From Paenibacillus sp. J2TS4 (GTDB taxonomy: Bacteria; Bacillota; Bacilli; Paenibacillales; NBRC-103111): a stretch of 64,000 nt of DNA. The stretch lies in the NCBI RefSeq assembly GCF_018403245.1, contig NZ_BOSH01000006.1, positions 310,001 through 374,000 of the forward strand. The letters run 5' to 3'. The notes beneath the pieces are model-generated. The model saw only the letters and a program-made list of their open reading frames with translations. It was not told the origin of the DNA and did no database searches. A program made the position numbers and the translations under genes. Shown in pieces: positions 44,451-51,960 of the stretch (positions within the stretch are counted from its first letter, which is position 1; every line of letters begins with the position of its first letter).

Positions 44451-45494
44451 ATGGTTGACGAAGAGGGGATCGCACTAAAAAAGTCTGCGGATAGCGAAGA
44501 AAGCTCTTCCCGTGTATCCGATGAATCAACCGACATGAGAAGTACGGATACCGAAGAAAACGGCTCTCCGCAATATCATCAGGCCAACCCCGAGCCCATG
44601 TCAGAGGATGCGAAACAAAAAGAACGCGATTTCCGTAAAAAGCTCAATCAAGCCGCAAGAAAGATGGTGTCCGATTCCATTCATGAAAAAGTAAAGCTCA
44701 TGGTTCATCGTCCGGATTACGATCAGGAAGTCCAAAAGGAATATTTCAGTCTAAGCAAGGAACTCATGCCGATCGTACAGGAAATTGCCAGAAAGACGCT
44801 TCCGCTCCTGGAACATGAAACGTCTTCCGAATTTGAAAGGAATCGTTACTATGGCAGCAAGTTTCAAGCGGACAGCGTCGCTTACAGGGATTATAGGTAT
44901 TTTGCCAAAAAACGTCCTCCATCGGAATCCCCTTCTCTGGTAGTGGGACTAAGGGTTGATGAATCGGCATCGATGTCGGCCTTTGGAAGACTGGAAGCAG
45001 CTAAACGAGCAGTCATTGCGGTGTATGAATTTTGTCAAATATGTCATATTCCTGTTTTAATCTACGGGGATACTGCCGATGTTTCCAAGATGGAGCAAAT
45101 GTCGATCTTTGCCTATGCCGACTTTGATAAACCGGATTCCAATGATCGATTCAGGCTGATGCGAATTCAGGGAAGAAGCAATAATCGTGACGGAATGGCC
45201 CTTAGAATTATGGGGGAAAGGTTGGCCGTTTCAATGCAGCAGACAAAGCTGTTGATTAGCATCAGTGATGGACAGCCAAAAGCAATGGACGATTATACCG
45301 GGAGTTATGCCATTACAGATATGCAGCAAATAATAGAGGAATACGAACGGAAAGGCATTACCTTTCTTGCCGCGGCAATAGGTCAAGACAAGGATGTCAT
45401 CAGTGAAATTTATGGTCATGAGAGATTTTTGGACATTACAAATTTAAATGAGTTCCCTGCAAAGTTAGTTCGGATCATCGCTCGGTATTTGTAA
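44451..45494 (+). CDS. VWA-domain protein (CobT/NorD-like C-terminal half)
   Basis: A 347-residue protein. The first 60 residues are acidic and low-complexity. A helical segment (RDFRKKLNQAARKMVSDSIH) follows, then a VWA domain from about 165 with the MIDAS motif DESASMS, GRSNNRDGMA and SISDGQPK. VWA partners of MoxR ATPases usually have about 250 more N-terminal residues, which are absent. No ribosome site precedes ATG 44451, and the frame is open upstream back into the ATPase gene. Translation may depend on frameshifting from the ATPase or on coupling. It could be an internally deleted gene. Confidence 0.7.
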   Translation: MVDEEGIALKKSADSEESSSRVSDESTDMRSTDTEENGSPQYHQANPEPMSEDAKQKERDFRKKLNQAARKMVSDSIHEKVKLMVHRPDYDQEVQKEYFSLSKELMPIVQEIARKTLPLLEHETSSEFERNRYYGSKFQADSVAYRDYRYFAKKRPPSESPSLVVGLRVDESASMSAFGRLEAAKRAVIAVYEFCQICHIPVLIYGDTADVSKMEQMSIFAYADFDKPDSNDRFRLMRIQGRSNNRDGMALRIMGERLAVSMQQTKLLISISDGQPKAMDDYTGSYAITDMQQIIEEYERKGITFLAAAIGQDKDVISEIYGHERFLDITNLNEFPAKLVRIIARYL

Positions 45495-45546
45495 TTTTCA
45501 TGAATGTTCATTAGCTATGATAAAGCTATGATAAGGAGAGAAAGAC

Positions 45547-45906
45547 ATGGATATGAATAAGCGAAGGAAGCTGCTGGAGGAATACAAGCAGATCAAGACG
45601 TATATGGGCGTCGCCCAAATCCAAAATAAAATCAATGGGAAAATTTACATCGACAGCTATCCCAACTTGAAAAACAAGTGGTTAACGCTTCGGATGCAGT
45701 TGGATCAAGGGAGATTCGCCAATGCCCAGTTGCAGAAGGATTGGAAAGAATTCGGAGAGGATGCGTTCACTTATGAGGTTCTGGAACAGAAGGAAACCGG
45801 TAAGGTAACGGATATGCGCTGGGAGCAGAAGCAAATCCTGAAGCCGTGGCTCCAGAAGTTACAGCCCTATGGGGACAGAGGATATAACAAGCCTCCAAAG
45901 GATTAA
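45547..45906 (+). CDS. Small GIY-YIG nuclease-family protein
   Basis: A 119-residue protein of the short Firmicute GIY-YIG type: KTYMGVAQIQNKINGKIYID stands for the GIY...YIG strands (here YID, so the second motif is altered), followed by NLKNKWLTLRMQLDQGRFAN, KEFGEDAFTYEVLE and RWEQKQ. Such proteins are common near resistance and mobile genes; activity is unproven. AAGGAGAG precedes the start. It sits between the VWA gene and the DUF6530 gene. Confidence 0.78.
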   Translation: MDMNKRRKLLEEYKQIKTYMGVAQIQNKINGKIYIDSYPNLKNKWLTLRMQLDQGRFANAQLQKDWKEFGEDAFTYEVLEQKETGKVTDMRWEQKQILKPWLQKLQPYGDRGYNKPPKD

Positions 45907-45949
45907 ATGAATCTGCAGATAAAATAAAGCTGATCTAATCCAGATGGAT

Positions 45950-46025
45950 TTGACTAGCGGTAAAATTCAAGTTAAGATGAAACCGTCATTTAGTAAATTA
46001 GTAAATAGGCAAACGGAATGAGGGA
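45950..46025 (+). promoter_or_regulatory. Promoter and TTAGTAAA-repeat leader of the DUF6530 gene
   Basis: TTGACT (45950-45955), 17 bp and TAAGAT (45973-45978), then TTTAGTAAATTAGTAAAT and GGAATGAGGGA. It is paralogous to the leader at 41875-41960 and probably binds the same regulator. Confidence 0.6.
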
Positions 46026-46031
46026 ATGAAT

Positions 46032-46511
46032 ATGAAAATACCTACAACGTTAAAACATAAACCTGTTGTTGTGTCGGAAAATTATGAGAAGATTGATGGA
46101 CGGATGGCCGGGGACACGGACGCGAAAGGTCTTTCCCTGGGATTGGCCCAGTGGAACGATAGAGGCAAGGTCGATATTTCGGCCAAGGTATGGAGATACA
46201 CGGGTGAAAAATGGTCAAGACAATCGGAGGAACTGCCTCTCCATCGTATTCTTGATTTGTCCATTCTGATTTGCCGGACTCTGGAACATTTTCGCGAAGC
46301 CTATCGTTACGAGGATTTATATGACCCTCAAAACCCCGTTATCGATCGGGTTGGCTTGCAAGGGGATGCCATGACCGTAGCTATATGTACGGACAATGAG
46401 AGAATTAATGAAGATATTAAGCTGTTCAATCAAGCGTTGAGCGACGATGATGAAATGATCGGTGAGCGTTTGCGCACGTTATCCAGAATATTAAAGGATA
46501 TGGGGTATTAA
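46032..46511 (+). CDS. DUF6530-like protein
   Basis: A 159-residue protein that I assign tentatively to DUF6530 from its general pattern: N-terminal HKPVVVSENYEKIDGRMAG, a GLSLGLAQWNDRG beta hairpin, EWxRQSEELPLHRILDLSIL and a C-terminal helix ERLRTLSRILKD. Function unknown. ATG 46032 is spaced best from GAGGG; ATG 46026 is very close to it. A decayed second copy lies upstream of the MFS gene. About 16 codons after its stop (LFLLTLWGIATFIGPW, then stop) might be the residue of a lost MFS gene. Confidence 0.7.
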   Translation: MKIPTTLKHKPVVVSENYEKIDGRMAGDTDAKGLSLGLAQWNDRGKVDISAKVWRYTGEKWSRQSEELPLHRILDLSILICRTLEHFREAYRYEDLYDPQNPVIDRVGLQGDAMTVAICTDNERINEDIKLFNQALSDDDEMIGERLRTLSRILKDMGY

Positions 46512-46668
46512 AATTGTTTCTACTCACTTTATGGGGAATCGCTACGTTTATTGGTCCGTGGTAGGGTAGTGGGCTGGTTTTATCGTCATCTCAGAGTTCT
46601 CTCGAACGTCCAAAACGGCCACATTTTACGGAATTACCGGGCACCCTTTCGTCGCGGGTCTGAACAAA

Positions 46669-46710
46669 AAACCGTCAAAAACCTTGATTTTACAAGGTTT
46701 TTGACGGTTT
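46669..46710. terminator. Perfect 18-bp hairpin at the right end of the island
   Basis: AAACCGTCAAAAACCTTG (46669-46686), loop ATTTTA and its exact complement (46693-46710). It is symmetric with internal A and T runs, so it could terminate on both strands. It lies just before the promoter and tRNA fragment. Confidence 0.65.
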
Positions 46711-46723
46711 AACTTCCTCTTCC

Positions 46724-46751
46724 TTGACTTATATTCCGCTTATGGTATAAT
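46724..46751 (+). promoter_or_regulatory. Strong promoter facing the tRNA-Leu fragment
   Basis: TTGACT (46724-46729), 16 bp and TATAAT (46746-46751). The predicted start, about 46758, is only a few bases before the tRNA-Leu 3' half. Confidence 0.65.
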
Positions 46752-46762
46752 GTCGAAGAAGT

Positions 46763-46816
46763 TTTAGGTCCGTGTGGGCTTATCCCGTGGAGGTTCGAGT
46801 CCTCTCGACCGCACCA
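46763..46816 (+). pseudogene. 3' half of a tRNA-Leu gene (probable attachment-site copy)
   Basis: The 54 nt match the tRNA-Leu at 36051-36137 from the anticodon loop to CCA, with one substitution plus one missing C in the variable arm; the anticodon position reads TAG rather than CAG. The 5' half is absent. This is the arrangement left when an element integrates into the 3' end of a tRNA gene. The terminator hairpin at 46834 follows. Confidence 0.85.
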
Positions 46817-46833
46817 TTACATAATCTACGCGG

Positions 46834-46860
46834 GCACCCCTAACCATGGGGTGCTTTGTT
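46834..46860 (+). terminator. Terminator after the tRNA-Leu fragment
   Basis: GCACCCC (46834-46840), loop TAACCAT, GGGGTGC (46848-46854), then TTTGTT. It ends about 45 bp before argS. Confidence 0.7.
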
Positions 46861-46904
46861 GCATAAATTTTGTATACTCATTGCCGGAAAGGACAAAAGC
46901 GAAT

Positions 46905-48623
46905 ATGATTCAGTACAAACAGAAGGTAGCCGACTATCTTGCTCCAATGCTAGAAGGTATGGAGGAATCAGCCATTGTCGACATGTTGGAATATCCTCCA
47001 AATCCGGACATGGGGGACCTCTCGCTGCCATGCTTCAAACTGAGCCGGACGCTGCGCAAGCCGCCCCAGGCGATCTCGGAGGAGCTGAAGTCAAAGCTGG
47101 AGCAAGCCGAATGGCTGGACAAGGTAGAGGCGGTTTCCGGTTATTGCAACTTGTATTTGGACAAAGAGAGCTTCTTACAACAACAATTGACCGAAGTTCT
47201 CACTGCCAAAGAACGGTATGGTTCGCAAAATATCGGCCAAGGCCGAACGATTGTCATCGATTACTCCTCGCCCAATATCGCCAAACCATTTCACGTCGGT
47301 CATCTTCGCACGACGATTATCGGCAATGCCCTTTATTTAATTTTCTCCTTTCTCGGCTATCATGTTGTTCGTGTGAACCATTTAGGAGATTGGGGAACCC
47401 AGTTTGGCAAGCTGATTGTAGCTTACAAGGAATGGGGCCAGGCGGAGACGGTGGAACAGGAGGGCATCGGCGAACTGCTGCGCCTGTATGTCAAGTTTCA
47501 CGATGAAGCGGAGTCTCAACCGGAATTGGAAGATCGGGCGCGGGCATGGTTTGTCAAGCTGGAGCAAGGGGATGAGGAAGCGATCCGGCTGTGGAAATGG
47601 TTCGTGGACATCAGCCTGAAGGAATTTAATAAAATTTATGAACTGCTCGGCGTAAGCTTTGATTCATACGCTGGGGAAAGCTTCTATAACGATAAAATGC
47701 AAGCGGTAGTCGAGGAGCTGAAAGATAAGCAGCTGCTCGAAGAGGACGAGGGCGCGATGCTCGTTCGTCTCGATGAGTATAACATGCCTCCTGCGCTGAT
47801 ACTTAAAAAAGACGGCGGAACTTTGTATCATACCAGAGATATTACGGCCGCCTTGTATCGCAAAAACACTTATGACTTTGAAAAAGCGATATATGTCGTC
47901 GATGCCGGGCAAAGCCTGCACTTTAAGCAATGGTTTAAAGTGATTGAGCGGATGGGCTACGATTGGGCCGATGACCTGGTTCATGTCGCCTTCGGGAAGG
48001 TCAGCTTGGAAGGGGCTAAACTATCTACCCGCAAGGGCAATGTCGTCATGCTTGAAGATTTGCTGACGCAATCGATAGCGAAGATCCGGGAAATTATCGA
48101 CAGCAAAAATCCGGATATGGAGAACAAGGAAGAGGTGGCCCGACAAGTCGGAGTCGGAGCGATCATCTTTAATGATTTGAGTACAAATCGGATTAAAGAT
48201 ATTGTTTTCTCCTGGGAAGAGGCGTTGAATTTCGATGGGGAGACGGGTCCCTATGTTCAATATACTCACGCCCGCTGCTGCAGTGTACTTCGCAAAGCGA
48301 GCGGGGGAAGTTCGATTGAGCTTCCTTCGGCCGAATCATTCGATGCCTCACAGCTGCTAAATGAGGAAGCCTATGCTGCAGCCAAGCAGATTGCCCTGTT
48401 TACCGAAACGGTAGAGCAGGCCATGATCAAGATGGAGCCTTCGTTGATCAGCCGCTATCTTGTTGATTTAGCGCAAAGCTTCAACCGGTTTTATCATCAT
48501 TGTCCCATTCTGGTGGAAGATGATGAACTTCGCAAAGCCAGATTGGCTCTTGTGCAGAGTGTAAGAATGACGTTGGAGAACGGGCTTCGTCTAATCGGAC
48601 TGGAGGCTCCGCGGCAAATATAA
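46905..48623 (+). CDS. argS: Arginyl-tRNA synthetase
   Basis: A 572-residue class I synthetase. The HIGH motif is HVGH in SSPNIAKPFHVGHLRTT, the KMSKS-equivalent is LSTRKGNVV, and the C-terminal DALR-type anticodon-binding domain ends the protein. It charges tRNA-Arg. The start at 46905 aligns with the family and has GGAAAGGAC. It sits just outside the right edge of the putative island. It could be a second argS copy, but that cannot be judged from this window. Confidence 0.92.
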   Translation: MIQYKQKVADYLAPMLEGMEESAIVDMLEYPPNPDMGDLSLPCFKLSRTLRKPPQAISEELKSKLEQAEWLDKVEAVSGYCNLYLDKESFLQQQLTEVLTAKERYGSQNIGQGRTIVIDYSSPNIAKPFHVGHLRTTIIGNALYLIFSFLGYHVVRVNHLGDWGTQFGKLIVAYKEWGQAETVEQEGIGELLRLYVKFHDEAESQPELEDRARAWFVKLEQGDEEAIRLWKWFVDISLKEFNKIYELLGVSFDSYAGESFYNDKMQAVVEELKDKQLLEEDEGAMLVRLDEYNMPPALILKKDGGTLYHTRDITAALYRKNTYDFEKAIYVVDAGQSLHFKQWFKVIERMGYDWADDLVHVAFGKVSLEGAKLSTRKGNVVMLEDLLTQSIAKIREIIDSKNPDMENKEEVARQVGVGAIIFNDLSTNRIKDIVFSWEEALNFDGETGPYVQYTHARCCSVLRKASGGSSIELPSAESFDASQLLNEEAYAAAKQIALFTETVEQAMIKMEPSLISRYLVDLAQSFNRFYHHCPILVEDDELRKARLALVQSVRMTLENGLRLIGLEAPRQI

Positions 48624-48635
48624 GTTACAGCGATG

Positions 48636-48660
48636 ACCGCCCTTGACGGGGCGGTTATTC
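48636..48660 (+). terminator. argS terminator
   Basis: ACCGCCC (48636-48642), loop TTGACG, GGGCGGT (48649-48655), then TATTCTTGTT. Confidence 0.7.
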
Positions 48661-48811
48661 TTGTTGTTGAATGTTACAACAACCGTAAAGAAAACCATTA
48701 GTTGCGGAAGTGTAGATTGGGGTTCGCACGATATGAAGGTTTTGCGTAATTCTACGCGCGCTTCCCGGCGCGGGTTGCGGCGCTGGCATGGGAATGGTCA
48801 GACCGATGCGA

Positions 48812-48990
48812 ATGCAAAAATACAGTCGATCGGTAATTATTCCTCTAATTTTGACAAATCTACTGCAAATGTGCAGTAGATTTGCCCGTTTAGGCCCGAT
48901 AAAGAGATGAATCCAACGATTTGGCTGCAGAATTGCAGTCGATGGATGGAAAAGAGCAGATTCCGGTCCAAACGACTGTACAGATGCAGT
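48812..48990. repeat. Phased palindrome array B (four CTGYA-N4-TRCAGT units)
   Basis: Four units start at 48812, 48863, 48925 and 48976, i.e. steps of 51, 62 and 51 bp, against 51, 61 and 51 in array A. Cores: ATGCA-AAAA-TACAG, CTGCA-AATG-TGCAG, CTGCA-GAAT-TGCAG and CTGTA-CAGA-TGCAG, each followed by T. The second has perfect 11-bp arms (AATCTACTGCA / TGCAGTAGATT). Units 1 and 2 share their 4-nt centres with units 1 and 2 of array A. The remaining spacer (to 49312) holds no gene that I can support. Confidence 0.7.
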
Positions 48991-49312
48991 CGATTGTCAG
49001 CAGGGCGCCTAACCTGTGGAGCAGCCCCTAGTCTGTGTCATAGGTTGCAGCAACACTTACTCGCAGCACGCAACACAGCATCTAGCTTGCCTGACAGCCT
49101 CTGCTGCACCAAATCTAATCTACCCCCGCCTGCGTGTTGCGCTTGTTCATCTTCACGATGTTGTCAGGCATTTTTCTCGCTGCGGCTAAATGTGCATCAA
49201 TCATAGTAAAAGACAGCCTGGTTTAAGCCTTCGAGAAAACGGGAAAGCTATTTTTGTGGAACTTATTCACACTGGAATTCGCCAGGGTATTGTTTCGAGA
49301 AGGAGGGGCGGC

Positions 49313-49510
49313 ATGGTCAAAACAGATGAATTTGTGAAATATATTACTCAACAGCTTGTCACATATATAGACACACCGCGTGATGTAAAAAGGGAACGCA
49401 GACAGCTTAAAAAACAGGCCCGATCGATGGAGAAATGGACGGAACGCTGGTTTGGCCTAATTCCATTCTCCTTGCAAATGTACGTCGACCAGCATAGGCG
49501 CAAAAAATAA
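49313..49510 (+). CDS. yqzE: YqzE-like small protein
   Basis: A 65-residue basic protein: VKTDEFVKYITQQLVTYIDT, a highly charged middle (PRDVKRERRQLKKQARS) and RWFGLIPFSLQMY. It matches YqzE of Bacilli, encoded next to the comG competence operon and yqhG/yqhH in B. subtilis; its role is unknown. The start follows AGAAGGAGGGGCGGC. No comG genes are next to it here. Confidence 0.75.
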   Translation: MVKTDEFVKYITQQLVTYIDTPRDVKRERRQLKKQARSMEKWTERWFGLIPFSLQMYVDQHRRKK

Positions 49511-49686
49511 AGCTCTTCCTTATCTGGAATGGAGCTTATTCGGGTACCATCGTCACTTATCCGGTGAATGCTGCTTGTTTCTTCATGAGTCTGAACATCT
49601 CTTGTCAGCACCGCAACGCGCCCCGGGAGAGCGCGCATAGAAAGCTTGTTCTTACAGAATTAATTGCTCCTCTTGAAAAGGCCTTC

Positions 49687-50670
49687 CTATTCAGGCTTCT
49701 CAAACCATTGTCCCTGCAGACGAAGCGTTTCGAACGGGAAGTAACGGGGCCCGTCCTGATCCAAGGCCATATATACGGAGCCGTTATTCCAGCGATGAAT
49801 TCCAGTAACTGCATAGGGGTTGTAAACCGCTCCATCGAATAGTCGGGCCGTGTAGGTCACTTGCCGGGAGGAGGTCCATTTGTCGAACACATTCTCCTCA
49901 GTCCATTCTTGTAATGGAGTTCCCTGAATCCAGTACGCCTGCTCGAACGGATCGAATTCCGGAGCCTCAGCGGACTGGACGATAGATTTCACAGAGGAAG
50001 ACGTCCCCTGCTTTGCACTTTGGAGGACGGGAAACACGCTGGACAGGTCCGGCAGTTCCTCCCCCGATTTCGCGTCGAAATAATGAACCTTCTCCGAAAC
50101 GGTGACTTTCCACAATGCTTGCAAACCATTGGAATAGTGGGCTTCTTTGCGCACGCTCTGGTCTGCTTCAAACTGATCGTAAGAAGAATCGATTAGTCCG
50201 AGCTGCACCAACGATTGATGCAGCGTTCTCATACTATAAAGCGGCTTGCTTCCGGTTCCATATTCCGTTAGATGGTAGGTCCCATCCTCGGCCGCGCTGA
50301 CTATCAGGTATCCGACCTGGCGGTCTCCTTGATTCAATAGAACAACCCACCCGTGCAGTCCGGGGCCCAGAGGGAGAACCTCCCATTGGGCTCCTTTCCA
50401 GGTGTCGAATCCGGGACGGTCGTACAAAGAGGAGATCCATTGATCAATTTGCAGCTCAAGCTCCGGCTGGGCCGCTACTCCCGCCTGGACAAATTCATTT
50501 TGAATATAATAGGAAGGCTCGTCCTCTTTAGTTGAATCCTCGGTAAAGACTGTGCCACCAGAGGAAATGATGGAATTGCCGGAAGAAACGGCCGAAAGCG
50601 TTAATGGGAACATCATATACCCGACGAATCCGAATAGGAGCAGCAGCGGCCAAAGCGATTTTCTTTTCAT
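49687..50670 (-). CDS. Exported hypothetical protein, 327 aa
   Basis: A secreted or N-anchored protein (signal PLLLLFGFVGYMMFPLTLSA). The mature part has a WVVLLNQGDRQVGYLIVS strand pair, EYGTGSKPLYS and a tryptophan/tyrosine-rich C-terminus (GSVYMALDQDGPRYFPFETL). The pattern hints at PepSY-like or two-layer beta modules, but I cannot name a family. The upstream GGGTGATT gives only a weak ribosome site. It is convergent with yqzE. Confidence 0.6.
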   Translation of the reverse strand: MKRKSLWPLLLLFGFVGYMMFPLTLSAVSSGNSIISSGGTVFTEDSTKEDEPSYYIQNEFVQAGVAAQPELELQIDQWISSLYDRPGFDTWKGAQWEVLPLGPGLHGWVVLLNQGDRQVGYLIVSAAEDGTYHLTEYGTGSKPLYSMRTLHQSLVQLGLIDSSYDQFEADQSVRKEAHYSNGLQALWKVTVSEKVHYFDAKSGEELPDLSSVFPVLQSAKQGTSSSVKSIVQSAEAPEFDPFEQAYWIQGTPLQEWTEENVFDKWTSSRQVTYTARLFDGAVYNPYAVTGIHRWNNGSVYMALDQDGPRYFPFETLRLQGQWFEKPE

Positions 50671-51024
50671 TTTAAATAATCACCCGCCCATTCGAGATTT
50701 TATTTATCCAAATACTGATATTTATAGTTCCTGCTTCTTGATCACAGCTGGCGTGTTAAACATTCTAAAGTGCGCACCTCGTCCTAGAAGGACTCCTGCA
50801 GTTTTTTTCATCAATGATAAGAATTCATAAGATTTACTCTTATTATCATGCTTATCATTCACCGCGAAACGTATTCCGCCGTTAAGGTCGGCGATAGCCG
50901 TTTACGCTTGGTTATAATTTAGTGTAATGGAATGGTTCGAAAAAGTTTGTATAACGGTGTAGCCGATCCGTTTTTTTTCTGCTTCTATTCTTGCAACCTT
51001 TTAGCGATTTTCGTCAAATGATAG
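50671..51024. other. 354-bp spacer with a nested inverted repeat
   Basis: AATGATAAG (50813-50821) and CTTATCATT (50851-50859) form 9-bp arms around a smaller ATAAG/CTTAT pair. It could be an operator or mRNA structure upstream of the exported protein gene. Otherwise I see nothing. Confidence 0.35.
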
Positions 51025-51960
51025 TCAGGGATCATTCTTGAGATGAAATAATCCGCAATTCATGACGGAGATGACGATTCGCGGCTCGTACTGCCACTCA
51101 ATTTCCCGTTGGCGGCTTCGATACTGCTCCTCGATTTCCGGCTTCTTCTCTTCTTCAGCAGATTGCAGCAGTTCTTCGTAATATCCTTCAATTCGGGCCA
51201 GCTCATCGAGCAGCCGCTCAGAGGCTTCCTCCGCCCAGGAATGATCGTAACGCTTAACCTTTTTCTCCAGATGGTTCTCCATCTGCCCGACAGCTCTAGC
51301 TATTGTAAAACGGCTGGGGAGGAGGTGGATATTGGTCGGCAGCAAAGGAGTCAGCTTCAAGCTCTCCATCCGTTCATGAAATTGTTCCATCAGCTCTCCG
51401 GTGCATAGATTGAAGCCGAGCGAATGGAATTCATCTCTTTTCATATCGCAAGTCAGCTCTACTTTAAAATTGACACCGAACCAGGAAGTGTAGCCTACCG
51501 CTTGTGGCTTGCGATTAGCCGGTCCGCGATTTTCTTCGAATAACCGGACAAATTTGCCTTTGCTGCGCACCACGTTAAAAATTTGCTCCAGCCTGCGGCT
51601 GCCATAAGTAAGGACATCTTGGGGAAGCCGCCGCGCCGTCTGGGCGGGTGCATGGCCAAAATATCTTCCCAATATGCTGTCCTGAGCGGGAGGCTGCTGG
51701 GAGGGAGCGGAGGCGGGCTCCCGCTCAGGATTCTCTTCCGCTTTCATTCCCTCCGGGTCAAACACGAATTGGAAGGTCATGGTCTCCGGCTCTGCACCGG
51801 TTCGTTCCACAAAGCTCCAGTAGTAGGAGCGCCCGGTTAGATCTTTGTCAGCTTCAGGCGACAGCTTGACCGTTACGTAGGATTTTCCTTTTTCAATCAC
51901 TTGACAATCCGTTCCTTCGAGATAGCGCATGACATATTTCTGGATTTGCTTAGTGTTCAT
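51025..51960 (-). CDS. yqhG: YqhG family protein
   Basis: A 311-residue protein matching YqhG of Bacilli: an N-terminal QIQKYVMRYLEGTDCQVIEK, a variable proline-rich insert (EREPASAPSQQPPAQ), then VGYTSWFGVNFKVEL and a long charged helix near the C-terminus. Function unknown; it always accompanies the SNF2 helicase gene yqhH. Its start overlaps the helicase stop by 4 nt, so the two are coupled. Confidence 0.82.
   Translation of the reverse strand: MNTKQIQKYVMRYLEGTDCQVIEKGKSYVTVKLSPEADKDLTGRSYYWSFVERTGAEPETMTFQFVFDPEGMKAEENPEREPASAPSQQPPAQDSILGRYFGHAPAQTARRLPQDVLTYGSRRLEQIFNVVRSKGKFVRLFEENRGPANRKPQAVGYTSWFGVNFKVELTCDMKRDEFHSLGFNLCTGELMEQFHERMESLKLTPLLPTNIHLLPSRFTIARAVGQMENHLEKKVKRYDHSWAEEASERLLDELARIEGYYEELLQSAEEEKKPEIEEQYRSRQREIEWQYEPRIVISVMNCGLFHLKNDP

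Noticed and set aside
43279..45494. CobS-CobT cobaltochelatase for B12 synthesis
   Set aside because: The AAA-VWA pair is only superficially similar. The VWA protein is short, there is no CobN or other corrin gene nearby, and the context is an MFS/GIY-YIG cassette. cbiZ and nrdJ are tens of kilobases away or outside the island.
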